In this document: positions 32,682 through 41,844 of the stretch, one piece after another
How the letters are laid out: each line of letters begins with the position of its first letter
Position numbering within the stretch: the first letter of the stretch is position 1
Assembly (NCBI GenBank): GCA_030041195.1
Contig: JASHOI010000598.1
Location: 1 to 44,105 of the forward strand
Reading direction: 5' to 3'
From: Streptosporangiaceae bacterium
GTDB lineage: Bacteria; Actinomycetota; Actinomycetes; Streptosporangiales; Streptosporangiaceae
Length of the DNA stretch: 44,105 bases
Position numbers and translations under genes: made by a program
The notes under the pieces: model-generated
What the model saw: only the letters and a program-made list of their open reading frames with translations
Databases searched by the model: none
What the model was told of the DNA's origin: nothing

Positions 32682-34460
32682 ATGACCACGCCGGTTTCAC
32701 TGGCCGGGCTGCTCCCATCGGACCTGCCTGACGGCCGGGAGGCGGTCGCCGAGGGACGGGCCCAGGGCGAAACGCTGAAGATCGCGCCCTCGCTGTACCT
32801 GCAGCAGAAGGGCGTGCCATCCGAGCGCGCCTGGCGGGAACGCGCCGCGGCCGAGGGCGTCTCCTGCACCTGCGTCAACATCGGGCTCGCGACCTGGCCG
32901 GACACCCGCGAGGCGCTGGGCTGCATCTACGAGGACAGCCTGAGCCGTGGTATCAGGCCGCCGGACCGGTTCAACATCCTGGCCGAACGGCGGATGGGGC
33001 TGCCGAAGGCGCTGCGCCTGGCGGCGCCACAGGAAACCGGCCCGCTGCTGATGACCCAGGAAGACTGGTGGGAGACAACCCACACGGTCCCGATCCAGCC
33101 CGAGGCGGCCGACAACACGATCGGCGGCCCTGGCTCGCACGACAACGCGGTCGACGCGCTGCAGGCCGGCATCACCCACATCGGCGTGCTCAGCCAGTAC
33201 ATGTGGCGCTGGCCTTACTGGGAGGACGAGACCGGGCAGGTCATGGCCGTGCTCAGGGCCGCCGGCGTGCTGGCGGCGCACCGCGCCGACGGCGTCTGCT
33301 TCGACTCCTACCTGGAGGACGGCTATCCCGGGGTCTTCCATGACTACGCCAACTACGTCGGCTGGGCCATGCTCGAGCGCTACGTCTGCGAAGACCTGAT
33401 CGGCGCCGCGTACTCCTGTTCCTGGGGCGGGCTGACCAGCGACCCCATGACCAAGGCTGCCGTGACGCTCGCGCTGCACGCGTTCCGCCCCGAGCACGTG
33501 CCGGCGGGCTTCGTCCAGGGCGACACGATCGGCAACCGGGCCGACTTCGAGGCCAACGCGGGGGTCGTGTCGACGGACGTGCTGTTCATGAAAGCCGTCG
33601 ACGCCAGGTACCGCCTCGGCGGGGCGCCGATCGCCGTGCCGGTGACCGAGATGGAGCGCATCCCGACCTGGCACGAGGTTGCTCAGGTCCACGCGATCAA
33701 CCGCCGGCTCGAGGAGTACCTGCCCTCGGTGGCGGCTGCCATCGACTGGACGCTGATCGAGGCCAAGCGGGACATGCTGGTCAGCGGCGGGCGGCGGTTC
33801 TTCGACGCGGCGATCGGCGCGATGACGTCATCCGGGATCGACGTGACCGACGCGGCGCAGGTGCTCCTCGTGATCAAGCGGCTCGGCGCCGCCGCCTGCG
33901 AAGAACTGTTCGGCGCTGGCGCTCCGGACGACGCCTACCCGCGGGGTCGGCGCCCGGTGATGGAGACCGACCTCGTGCACCAGACCATGACCGAGCGCAG
34001 CCGGCTGCTCGACTTCGTCCGCACCTCGGGCGATGGCCGGCTGGGCGGCCTCCGGCTCGTGCTGGCCTCAACGGACGTGCACGAGTTCGCCAAGTTCCTG
34101 CTCGAATCCGCGCTGACCGAGGCCGGTGCCCGGGTGATCGACGCGGGCGTCAACCGCGATCCCGAGGACATCGTCAGCGTGGCCGTGGAAAGTGCTGCCG
34201 ACGCCATCGTGATCACCACGCACAACGGCGTCGCCAGGTCCTTCGCGCAGGTTTTGTGCGAGGAGTTGCGCGGCGCGCGCCTCGGCGACGTGCCGGTGTT
34301 CATGGGCGGGGTGCTCAACGAGGACATCGAGGGCAGCGAGATACCCGTGGACGTCCGTCCGGATCTGGCCAAGCTCGGAGTCGCCCCGCTCGCGACCGTC
34401 GAGGAGCTGATCGGGAAGCTGGCCGACGTCGCGTGCGCCAGCCCGGGCGCTGCTACGTGA
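32682..34460 (+). CDS. B12-dependent mutase, glutamate-mutase-like, catalytic and B12 domains fused
   Basis: A 592-residue protein. Residues 450-592 match the GlmS/MutS-type B12-binding domain: D465-V-H467-E-F-A where the canonical motif is D-x-H-x-x-G, then A-G-A-R-V-I-D-A-G-V, A-D-A-I-V-I-T-T-H-N-G and F-M-G-G-V-L-N-E-D. His467 is the likely axial cobalt ligand. Residues 1-450 have the size of the glutamate mutase epsilon barrel, with segments such as I-G-G-P-G-S-H-D-N-A and S-Q-Y-M-W-R-W-P-Y-W, but are divergent. The family makes radical carbon-skeleton rearrangements with adenosylcobalamin; the substrate here is unknown. AGGAGG lies before the ATG. The next gene is a MutL-type reactivase, overlapping by four bases, which supports the assignment strongly. 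Confidence 0.85.
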   Translation: MTTPVSLAGLLPSDLPDGREAVAEGRAQGETLKIAPSLYLQQKGVPSERAWRERAAAEGVSCTCVNIGLATWPDTREALGCIYEDSLSRGIRPPDRFNILAERRMGLPKALRLAAPQETGPLLMTQEDWWETTHTVPIQPEAADNTIGGPGSHDNAVDALQAGITHIGVLSQYMWRWPYWEDETGQVMAVLRAAGVLAAHRADGVCFDSYLEDGYPGVFHDYANYVGWAMLERYVCEDLIGAAYSCSWGGLTSDPMTKAAVTLALHAFRPEHVPAGFVQGDTIGNRADFEANAGVVSTDVLFMKAVDARYRLGGAPIAVPVTEMERIPTWHEVAQVHAINRRLEEYLPSVAAAIDWTLIEAKRDMLVSGGRRFFDAAIGAMTSSGIDVTDAAQVLLVIKRLGAAACEELFGAGAPDDAYPRGRRPVMETDLVHQTMTERSRLLDFVRTSGDGRLGGLRLVLASTDVHEFAKFLLESALTEAGARVIDAGVNRDPEDIVSVAVESAADAIVITTHNGVARSFAQVLCEELRGARLGDVPVFMGGVLNEDIEGSEIPVDVRPDLAKLGVAPLATVEELIGKLADVACASPGAAT

Positions 34461-35851
34461 AGGTAGCCATCCTGGCCGACTTTGGCAGCACGTTCACGAA
34501 GGTCATCGCCGTCGACCTGGCCGAGGCTGCGGTCGCGGGCCGCGCGCAGGAGCCGACGACGATCTCCAGCGACATACTCGACGGGTACGAGAACGCCGTC
34601 CACGCGGCGCTGCGCGACGTGGGGGAGCCCACCGACGTGCAGCTCGAGATCGCCGCTTCGAGCGCCGGGGGCGGCCTGCGGATGGTCGCTGTGGGCCTCG
34701 AGCCCGGCCTGACCACCGCCGCGGCGACGACCGCGGCGCTGAACGCCGGGGCTCGCCTGGCCGGCGTCCTCACCGGAAGACTGACGGAACGCGACGCCGG
34801 CCGGCTGGCCGCGCTGGCCCCGGAGATCGTCTTGTTCGCGGGGGGAACGGACGGCGGCCAGCAGCGCCTCGTCACCGAGAACGCAACGGCGCTGGCGAAC
34901 TCGGTCGGCGGAGCGCACGTGGTGGTCGCGTGCAACAAGGCCGTCGCCAGGACCGTCGCCGCGATCTTCGGGGCTACCGCCCGGTCGGTGCACGTGGTGC
35001 CGAATGTCCTGCCGGAGATCGGCGTGACCAGCGTCGACGACGCGCGCGACGCCGTATCCCAGCTGTTCATCACCGAAGTCATCGCCGGCAAGAAGCTCTC
35101 GGCATCGCCGCGCTTCGCCCGCCTGGTGCGGATGGCGACCCCGGACGCGGTGCTGCGGGCCGCCGTCCTCGCCGCGGCCGCCCAGGATGGCTCGGCAGGC
35201 GACGGGATCCTGGTGACCGACGTCGGCGGCGCGACCACGGACGTTTACTCCGTGCTGCGGCGCCGTCCGGTCAGCGGTTTCGGTACCCGGCGCCAGGGGT
35301 TCGCGCGCGCGCCCAGCATCCGGACGGTGGAGGGAGACCTCGGCATCAGATCAAACGCGCCGGGCGTGCTGCAGGCGGACGGCCGCTGGCTCGAGCGGCA
35401 GTTCGGCCCGGGGCGCGGGCTCGCCGATGCGTGCGAGCGCCGCAGTGTCGAGCCGTCCGCGGTGTTCGCGGCCGGGCCAGAGCGCGACCTTGATGAGCAC
35501 CTCGCGGTCTCGTGCATGTTCCGCGCGCTGGAGCGCCATTGCGGAACGCGGAGCGTCCGGCCCGGGGTAGCGGGCCGTCCGGCGCTCGTCGAGCGGGGGC
35601 CAAACCTGACCGGCTGCCGGGTCCTGATCGCTGGAGGGGGCATCCTGCGCGAAACCCCGGGTGACCGCCTCGCCCGCGAGGCGCTGGCCCGGCTGCCCGA
35701 GTCGGCGCTGGCCCCGAGGCGCTGCCAGGTCATCGTCGACCGGAGGTACGTGCTCGCCGCCGCCGGCCTGCTGGCGCAGGCACGGCCGCAGATCGCAACG
35801 ACCCTGCTCCGCAGGGAACTACGGGAGGAAATCGCCCATGAACACTGGTAG
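34457..35851 (+). CDS. MutL/GlmL-type ATPase, mutase-reactivating chaperone
   Basis: A 464-residue member of the actin-like ATPase superfamily. Phosphate-binding loops are A-D-F-G-S-T-F-T-K near the N-terminus and T-D-V-G-G-A-T-T-D-V-Y near residue 255, with an adenosine-type A-G-G-G-I-L-R-E-T near 395. GlmL proteins are encoded with glutamate mutases; their relatives in diol dehydratase systems exchange damaged cobalamin in the mutase. The GTG start overlaps the mutase stop (GTGA). Together with the mutase it defines this as a B12 radical enzyme pair. Length and motif order are normal for the family. Confidence 0.92.
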   Translation: MKVAILADFGSTFTKVIAVDLAEAAVAGRAQEPTTISSDILDGYENAVHAALRDVGEPTDVQLEIAASSAGGGLRMVAVGLEPGLTTAAATTAALNAGARLAGVLTGRLTERDAGRLAALAPEIVLFAGGTDGGQQRLVTENATALANSVGGAHVVVACNKAVARTVAAIFGATARSVHVVPNVLPEIGVTSVDDARDAVSQLFITEVIAGKKLSASPRFARLVRMATPDAVLRAAVLAAAAQDGSAGDGILVTDVGGATTDVYSVLRRRPVSGFGTRRQGFARAPSIRTVEGDLGIRSNAPGVLQADGRWLERQFGPGRGLADACERRSVEPSAVFAAGPERDLDEHLAVSCMFRALERHCGTRSVRPGVAGRPALVERGPNLTGCRVLIAGGGILRETPGDRLAREALARLPESALAPRRCQVIVDRRYVLAAAGLLAQARPQIATTLLRRELREEIAHEHW

Positions 35852-37163
35852 GCCCGCTCCGGCTCTCCGCAGCCTGCAAAAGTCCAAGGAGATGTTCGAC
35901 GCACTCTCGAAGGTCATGGCGGGCGGGGTCGGGTCGGCGGACCGGGCGCTGGTGGCACCGCACCCGATCTTCATCGATCGGGCGCACGGCAGCCGCATGT
36001 GGGATGTCGATGGCAACGACTACATCGACTACCTCCTCGGCTACGGGCCGCTGGTGCTGGGGCATGCCCACCCGGCCCTCGTCGAGGCGGTAGATGTGCA
36101 GATGCGCAACGGCAGCATCTACGGCGCGAGCCACCCCCTGGAACTGGCGGCCGCCGAGCGCCTGACCGAGCTGATGCCCTCCATGGAGCAGGTGCGTTTC
36201 GGGCAGTCGGGGACCGAGGCCGTCCAGTCGGCGATCAGGCTGGCCCGCGCGGCGACCGGCCGCTCCGTCGTGATCAAGTTCGAGGGCCACTACCACGGCT
36301 GGGCCGACCAGGTCGCGGTCTCCTACGCTCCGGGCAAGGCAGAGGCCGGCCCCGCGGCCGCGCCGTCAGCGGTGCCGATGTCGGCCGGCCAGGCGCTCGG
36401 AACGTACCAGGACGTGGTGGTCCTGGGCTGGAACGACCTCGAGGCGGTTCGGGAGGTGTTCGCCGCCCGCGCCGGTGACATCGCGGCCGTCCTCACCGAG
36501 CCCATCGCCTGCAACATGGGCGTGGTCGAGCCCACGGCGGGTTTCCTGACCGGCCTGCGCGAGCTGTGCGACGCGCACGGTGCGGTCTTGATCTTTGACG
36601 AGGTGCAGACCGGAGTCCGGGTGGGACTGCGCGGCGCGCAGGGGATCTACGGCGTGGCTGCCGATCTCACCTGCCTGGGCAAGGCGATCTCCGGCGGGTT
36701 CCCGGTGAGCGTGCTCGGCGGCAGGCGGGACCTCATGGCCCTGGTCGCCGAGCGCCGGGTATTCCAGGCCGGGACCTACAACACCAACCCGCTGTGCCTG
36801 GCCGCGATCCTCGCCACCGTCGGCCGGCTCAGCGAGCCTGGCACGTACGAGCAGATGGCCGCGCGTTCGCAGCGCCTGCGCGCCGGGCTCGAGGAGATCG
36901 TGCGGCCGGAGGGCGGCTACGTGCAGGGCACGACGACGGTGTTCGGCCTGGGTTTCGGCCCGGGGCCGATCCGCACCATGCGGGACGCATGGCACAACGA
37001 CACCGCCAAAATGATGGATTTCAAGCGCGCGTTGTGGAGTGTCGGCCTGTACACCAAGCCCACGCCCCGGGACATCTGGTATCTGTCCACCGAACACAGC
37101 GACGAGGACGTTGACGTCACGCTGGAGCGTGCCGCCGAGGCGGTCAGGCTGATGAGCCCATGA
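35838..37163 (+). CDS. Class III PLP aminotransferase or aminomutase (glutamate-1-semialdehyde aminomutase-like)
   Basis: A 441-residue PLP enzyme. Typical segments are G-N-D-Y-I-D-Y-L-L-G-Y-G-P-L-V-L-G-H, G-T-E-A-V-Q-S-A-I-R-L-A-R, F-E-G-H-Y-H-G-W, L-I-F-D-E-V-Q-T-G and the Schiff-base Lys282 in C-L-G-K-A-I-S-G-G. This is the clade of glutamate-1-semialdehyde aminomutase and related aminotransferases. The gene overlaps the MutL-like stop by 14 bases and ends the operon, so it probably acts on the product or precursor of the mutase reaction. It cannot be the housekeeping hemL on context alone. Its end overlaps the convergent TetR gene by 20 bases. GGGAGGA lies before the ATG. Confidence 0.92.
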   Translation: MNTGRPAPALRSLQKSKEMFDALSKVMAGGVGSADRALVAPHPIFIDRAHGSRMWDVDGNDYIDYLLGYGPLVLGHAHPALVEAVDVQMRNGSIYGASHPLELAAAERLTELMPSMEQVRFGQSGTEAVQSAIRLARAATGRSVVIKFEGHYHGWADQVAVSYAPGKAEAGPAAAPSAVPMSAGQALGTYQDVVVLGWNDLEAVREVFAARAGDIAAVLTEPIACNMGVVEPTAGFLTGLRELCDAHGAVLIFDEVQTGVRVGLRGAQGIYGVAADLTCLGKAISGGFPVSVLGGRRDLMALVAERRVFQAGTYNTNPLCLAAILATVGRLSEPGTYEQMAARSQRLRAGLEEIVRPEGGYVQGTTTVFGLGFGPGPIRTMRDAWHNDTAKMMDFKRALWSVGLYTKPTPRDIWYLSTEHSDEDVDVTLERAAEAVRLMSP

Positions 37164-37824
37164 GCGCGACCGGCAGGACGTCGCCGGCCAGCGGTGCCCG
37201 ATCCGGCGCGACGGTGTAGATCGCGTACCACTGGAGCAGGGCCAGCTGCTCGGTGATCATGTCAACGTCGGAGATCGGCGCGGTGGGGCTGAGCGACGAG
37301 AGCGCGGTCTCGATCATCGAGTACAGCGCGCCGGTCGCGAAGTCGATGTCGATGTCCGGCCGGGTGATCGCCAGTTTGGCTGAGGCGTGATGAACGTCGG
37401 CTATCCAGCCATGCATGGCCCGGTCGGCGGCCTCGTTCGCTTCCTTCCAGCCGCTCGTCGGCAACTGCTTGGCCATCTCGATCGCCGGGCGCAGGTCGGC
37501 ATTCTCGATCCGCCACAGCATGGCGTCGCGGATGAGGTTGCGCAGGAGTTGGTAGACGGATTCCCCCGGGTCGACCCGGGCCTTCAGCCGCACGCCGATC
37601 TGCTCGTATCCGGCCATGTAGTCGCGCACGAGCTGATAGAGGATGCTCTTCTTGTCGTCAAAGTGGTTGTAGACGGTGGCCCTCGACACTCCCGCGCGGT
37701 GTGCAATGTCCGCGACCCTGGTCACCGAATAACCCGGCGAGTGAAACAGCTCCCGGGCAGCCGCGAGGATTGCGCGCATGGTCTCGGTCTCCGGCTGCGC
37801 GTCATCTCGCAGTCCACTCGTCAT
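37144..37824 (-). CDS. TetR-family regulator of the B12-mutase/transport regulon
   Basis: A 226-residue repressor-type protein. The helix-turn-helix reads I-L-A-A-A-R-E-L-F-H-S-P-G-Y, then V-A-D-I-A-H-R-A-G-V-S-R-A-T-V-Y-N-H-F-D-D-K-K-S-I-L (residues 19-62). The C-terminal ligand domain follows. GGGAG precedes the ATG. It sits between the mutase operon (convergent, 20-base overlap) and the permease operon (divergent). Two near-identical palindromes precede the two operons (30082-30096 and 37982-37996), the second in this gene's own upstream region, so this protein is the natural candidate to bind both. The inducer is probably the transported compound or an intermediate. Confidence 0.9.
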   Translation of the reverse strand: MTSGLRDDAQPETETMRAILAAARELFHSPGYSVTRVADIAHRAGVSRATVYNHFDDKKSILYQLVRDYMAGYEQIGVRLKARVDPGESVYQLLRNLIRDAMLWRIENADLRPAIEMAKQLPTSGWKEANEAADRAMHGWIADVHHASAKLAITRPDIDIDFATGALYSMIETALSSLSPTAPISDVDMITEQLALLQWYAIYTVAPDRAPLAGDVLPVALMGSSA

Positions 37825-37981
37825 CGAGGGCTCCCATCGCCTGCGGGCAGAACTGTTTTCCTGAGGTTACGAGATCGGAAGGGCGGACACTATGGCCAAT
37901 TTGCTCTGGACTCCGGAGGCTGCCCGGCGGGTTGGCTGGAACACGCCTGCCGCTCCACGCCGAACCTGGTCAGACTGCATC

Positions 37982-37996
37982 TAGACACCGTGTCTA
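37982..37996. promoter_or_regulatory. Operator upstream of the ABC permease operon (TetR site B)
   Basis: TAGACACCGTGTCTA is a perfect palindrome with 7-bp arms around a central C. It matches site A at 30082-30096 except for one base. It lies between the tetR gene (start 37824) and the permease (start 38097), with TAGACA as a possible -35 box and TACGGT 17 bases downstream. Confidence 0.88.
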
Positions 37997-38096
37997 ACTT
38001 AATGTACGGTTTTCGGGTGATCTACTTGGTCATCAGGGAAACGCATCGCGCCGTCGCCAAGTCCACCACGGCGACGAGCGCCGTGCGCTTACCGAG

Positions 38097-39143
38097 ATGG
38101 TCACTTCGGCGGCCCCGGCTCCGCCGGGCGCGGCAAGAAACGACACAGGTCCTGCCACCGCCGTGCGGCATCCTGTATTGCGATTCCTGCTCAGGCGGGT
38201 AGCGGCCGCCATCCTGACGTTGCTTGTGGCTTCTGTTCTGATCTTCATCGCCACTAATGTGCTGCCGGGAAACGCGGCGGTGGTGGTTCTCGGGCGCAAT
38301 GCGGCTCCGGCGCAAGTGAACAAGCTCGAATCCGAACTCGGACTCAATCAGTCCGTGCCGCACCGCTACCTGACATGGCTTGGCGGGATGCTGCACGGCG
38401 ACTTCGGCCAGTCGGCGGTTGCCGTTGCCGAGGGCCGTCCGGATTCCGCGATCTCCACCACTCTCGGCAGCCCGCTGAGCGACAGCGCGATACTCGCCGG
38501 CCTCACCGCGGTGCTGCTCATTCCGCTCACGCTGGCGCTCGGCGTGCTGGCCGGCGTCCGGGCAGGCCGCCGGCTCGACCACGCGATCTCCGTTCCCGCC
38601 CTGGTCGCGGGCGGGCTGCCGGAGTTCGTGACCGGCACCGTGCTGATCTTCATCTTCTTCACGGTGGCGAAACTGCTGCCGCCGGTGGCGCTGCTCAGCC
38701 CGGGGCAGTCGCCGTTCTCCGACATCAGGGCGCTGGTCCTGCCGGTCCTTACCCTGCTCGCGGTTGCCGCTGGCGCCGGGATCCGGCAGGTGAGGGCCGG
38801 GATGGTCGAGGTACTGCAGCAGGACTTCATCCTTTTCGCCAGGCTCAACGGGATTGGTGAGCGCAGGGTCCTGCTCCGCTATGCGCTGCGCAACGCCCTC
38901 GCTCCCAGCGTCCAGATCATCGCGCAGAACCTGCAGTACCTGGTCGGCGGGATCATCATCGTGGAGAGCGTGTTCAGCTATCCGGGCATCGGGACCTACC
39001 TCGTGCAGGCGGTAACCAGCCGTGATGTCAACGAGGTTGAGGCGGCGGCGATGATCCTCGCCACCTTCTACGTGGGGATCAACATCCTCGCCGACCTCAT
39101 CGTCATCTTCCTCGTTCCCAAGCTCCGAACGGGGCTGTCGTGA
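38097..39143 (+). CDS. ABC transporter permease, oligopeptide type (DppB-like)
   Basis: A 348-residue permease of the peptide/nickel class. Six transmembrane helices are visible, the first at about residue 33-55 (A-A-A-I-L-T-L-L-V-A-S-V-L-I-F-I). The conserved inner-membrane loop is V-R-A-G-M-V-E-V-L-Q-Q-D-F-I and the C-terminal part reads V-E-S-V-F-S-Y-P-G-I-G. It forms the channel with the downstream permease. The start ATG has only a weak ribosome-binding site. It heads the operon behind operator B, with stop/start overlap (GTGA) to the next gene. Confidence 0.92.
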   Translation: MVTSAAPAPPGAARNDTGPATAVRHPVLRFLLRRVAAAILTLLVASVLIFIATNVLPGNAAVVVLGRNAAPAQVNKLESELGLNQSVPHRYLTWLGGMLHGDFGQSAVAVAEGRPDSAISTTLGSPLSDSAILAGLTAVLLIPLTLALGVLAGVRAGRRLDHAISVPALVAGGLPEFVTGTVLIFIFFTVAKLLPPVALLSPGQSPFSDIRALVLPVLTLLAVAAGAGIRQVRAGMVEVLQQDFILFARLNGIGERRVLLRYALRNALAPSVQIIAQNLQYLVGGIIIVESVFSYPGIGTYLVQAVTSRDVNEVEAAAMILATFYVGINILADLIVIFLVPKLRTGLS

Positions 39144-40000
39144 CCGGCCTGGCGGTGCGGCGCCGACGGGCCATCCGCTGGCCCGCGTTCATCGCCCACG
39201 ATCGCGGTGGGCTTGCCGGGGCGGTGCTGCTGGCGTTCGTCGTGCTCGTCGCCCTGGCCGGGCCGGCGTTCGCGCCGCACTCGAGCACCGCGATCCTCGG
39301 CACGCCCGGCCACGGTCCCGCCAGCGGCGCCCCGCTGGGCCTCGACTTCATCGGCCGGGACGTGCTCAGCCGGCTCCTGGACGGCGGGCGGTCGACCCTG
39401 CTGATGGGCGCCGCCGCGACGGTCCTGATCTACCTCGTCGGGATCACGGTCGGGCTCACGGCCGGCTACGCGCAGTCGTTCGCGGACCCGTTGCTGATGC
39501 GCGCGGTAGACGTCGTGCTGTCGTTCCCGGCGCTGCTCGTGATGCTGCTGTTCGTCACGGCCTTCGGCGGCGGCCCGGTGGTGCTGGTCGGCGCCGCGGC
39601 CCTGGTGCTCTTCCCGGGCGTGGCCCGCATCGTGCGCACCGCCACCGCGGAGGTGATGACCCGCAGCTACGTCGAGGCCGCGATCTCGTGGGGCGAGAAG
39701 GCGACCGCTATCATGCGCCGCGAGGTGTTCCCGAATATCGTCGGCCCGGTCGTCGCCGACCTGGGCATCCGGTTCAGCTGGGCGATCATTTTGATCGCCA
39801 GCGTCAACTACCTCGGGTTGGGCCTGCGGCCGCCGACGGCAGACTGGGGCCTGATGATCTCGGAAAACCGGGAGATCATCTCGAGCAACCCGCTGTCGGT
39901 GCTGGCGCCCGCGGCCATGCTGGCCCTGCTGGTGATAGCCGTCAACCTGCTCGGCGACGCCTATGTGCGCCAGCTCGGCCGGTCGGGAGGCGATCGGTGA
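39140..40000 (+). CDS. ABC transporter permease, oligopeptide type (DppC-like)
   Basis: A 286-residue permease. It has an N-terminal helix ([13 protein letters not shown]), then H-S-S-T and [14 protein letters not shown], the typical DppC/OppC loop. Five further helices and [20 protein letters not shown], the ATPase contact, follow. It begins with GTG at 39140 overlapping the first permease stop and ends overlapping the ATPase start. With the DppB-like protein it imports the ligand of the lipoprotein at 30136. Confidence 0.93.
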   Translation: MTGLAVRRRRAIRWPAFIAHDRGGLAGAVLLAFVVLVALAGPAFAPHSSTAILGTPGHGPASGAPLGLDFIGRDVLSRLLDGGRSTLLMGAAATVLIYLVGITVGLTAGYAQSFADPLLMRAVDVVLSFPALLVMLLFVTAFGGGPVVLVGAAALVLFPGVARIVRTATAEVMTRSYVEAAISWGEKATAIMRREVFPNIVGPVVADLGIRFSWAIILIASVNYLGLGLRPPTADWGLMISENREIISSNPLSVLAPAAMLALLVIAVNLLGDAYVRQLGRSGGDR

Positions 40001-41844
40001 CTCTGGCTGAGCACACCGTGCTTGAAGCGAGCGACCTGCGCGTCGAGCTCGGCAACGGCGCGGCGATCATCGAAGGCGTCAGCTTCGAGCTGCGGGCCGG
40101 GGAAATCCTCGGCCTGGTCGGCGAGTCTGGCTCCGGCAAGACCACGACCGCGCGGTCGCTCTTCGGGCACCACGAAAGAGGAGTCGCGCAGCGCTCCGGC
40201 GAAATCTCGCTGGCGGGACAGCGGCTGGCCACGCCGGCCTCGTTCGCCCGGGCCCGCGGCGGGTCGCTTTCCTACGTCCCGCAGAACCCGGGCACGTCCC
40301 TGAACCCTTCGCTGCGGATCTTGGCCGCGATCGAGGACATGCTCCGCGCGCACCACGCGGCGGGCCCGGATCGCGCCGCCCTGAGCGGCTCGGCCGGTGC
40401 CCAGCTCGCCCGGGTGGGCCTCCCCACCGACCGGGAGTTCCACCGGCGCTTCCCGCACCAGCTGTCCGGCGGCCAGCAGCAGCGAGTCTGCATCGCGATC
40501 GCGTTGTCGTGCGATCCCGCCGTCGTGGTCCTCGACGAGCCAACGACCGGCCTGGACGTGGTCACCCAGGACCGCATCCTGCGGGAGCTGATCCGGCTGC
40601 GGGACGAGCGCGGCGTGGCCATGCTCTACATCACCCACGACCTCGCGGTCGTGGGGCAGATCGCGAACCGCATCGCGGTGATGTACGCGGGCCGCATCGT
40701 CGAGCAGGGAGCGGCCGAGCAGATCCTGTCCGCGCCCCGGCATCCGTACACGCGCGGGCTGGTCGCCTCGACCCCCGACCACCTGCTGCCCAGGCCGCTC
40801 GCCGTGATGACCGGCATCGCCGCGGGCGTCGGCGACCGGCCGCTGGGCTGCGCGTTCGCGCCGCGGTGCGGCCAGCGCGTCGAGCGCTGCGCCGCCGAGA
40901 TGCCGGGCCTGGAAGAAGCGGCGCCCGGGCACGACGTCCGCTGCTTCGAGTGGGCGTCGACCCCGGCGCTCGACTGGGCGCACGCCGTCGTCCCGGCGGC
41001 GGCCGCCGGGGCGGAGCGCCGGGCGATGCTCGAGGTGGCGCACGTGTCCGCCGAGTACCGGAGCCACCGCAGCAGGAACGTCGTCGTGCACGATGTGTCG
41101 TTCACGGTGGAGCAGGGAGCGTGCGTCGCGCTCGTCGGGGAGTCCGGGAGCGGCAAGACAACGATCGCGCGGATGATCGCCGGCCTGCACCCTCCGTCCG
41201 CCGGGCGGATCCAGGTGGGGGACGTCGCGCTGGCCGGCCGGGCACAGCAGCGGACAGTCGAGGACCGCCGCCGTATCGCGATCGTGTTCCAGAACCCGGC
41301 TGAGGCGCTCAACCCGCGGCACACGGTCATCTCCTCGGTCGCCCGCCCGGCGCGGATCCTGCGCGGCCTGGACCGGGCCGGCGCGGAGGCCGAGGCTCGC
41401 CGCCTGCTTGAGGCGGTCCGGCTGCCCGGCCGGATCGCCGAGCGCTATCCCGGCGAGCTCTCCGGCGGCGAGCGCCAGCGGGTGGCCATCGCGCGCGCTC
41501 TCGTCGGCCGGCCGGACGTACTGGTGTGCGACGAGGTCACCTCGGCGCTGGACGTCTCGGTCCAGGCTGTCGTGCTCGAACTGCTCGCCGACCTGCGCCG
41601 GCAGTTCGGGATCTCGATCGTCTTTATCACACACGACCTCGGCGTCGTGGCCGCGGTCGCAGAGCGGGTCCTGATCCTCGAGGCCGGGTCGATCTGCGAG
41701 GAAGGAACGACCGCTGAGGTGCTCGGCGCCCCGCAGCAGGACTACACCAAGAGGCTGCTCGACGCGGCGCCGAGCCTGAGCACCACGCTCGCCGCATGGC
41801 GGGGCGGCCGGACGGCCACCGGCGAGACAAGCGCGGCCGTCTAG
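39997..41844 (+). CDS. Double ATPase of the oligopeptide ABC transporter (DppD-DppF fusion)
   Basis: A 615-residue protein with two complete ABC ATPase domains. The first has Walker [10 protein letters not shown] near residue 41, signature L-S-G-G-Q-Q-Q-R and Walker B V-V-V-L-D-E-P-T, and ends with the OppD/F-type Cys-rich C-A-F-A-P-R-C. The second has Walker A near 381, signature L-S-G-G-E-R-Q-R and Walker B V-L-V-C-D-E-V-T. Fusion of the two ATPases in one chain is common for this transporter class. The GTG start at 39997 overlaps the permease stop. No substrate-binding gene is in this operon; the one at 30136 supplies it. Confidence 0.94.
   Translation: MTLAEHTVLEASDLRVELGNGAAIIEGVSFELRAGEILGLVGESGSGKTTTARSLFGHHERGVAQRSGEISLAGQRLATPASFARARGGSLSYVPQNPGTSLNPSLRILAAIEDMLRAHHAAGPDRAALSGSAGAQLARVGLPTDREFHRRFPHQLSGGQQQRVCIAIALSCDPAVVVLDEPTTGLDVVTQDRILRELIRLRDERGVAMLYITHDLAVVGQIANRIAVMYAGRIVEQGAAEQILSAPRHPYTRGLVASTPDHLLPRPLAVMTGIAAGVGDRPLGCAFAPRCGQRVERCAAEMPGLEEAAPGHDVRCFEWASTPALDWAHAVVPAAAAGAERRAMLEVAHVSAEYRSHRSRNVVVHDVSFTVEQGACVALVGESGSGKTTIARMIAGLHPPSAGRIQVGDVALAGRAQQRTVEDRRRIAIVFQNPAEALNPRHTVISSVARPARILRGLDRAGAEAEARRLLEAVRLPGRIAERYPGELSGGERQRVAIARALVGRPDVLVCDEVTSALDVSVQAVVLELLADLRRQFGISIVFITHDLGVVAAVAERVLILEAGSICEEGTTAEVLGAPQQDYTKRLLDAAPSLSTTLAAWRGGRTATGETSAAV

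Noticed and set aside
35838..37163. Housekeeping hemL (glutamate-1-semialdehyde aminomutase)
   Set aside because: The gene sits in a B12-mutase operon with no haem-pathway neighbours, and the PLP clade contains many other aminotransferases.
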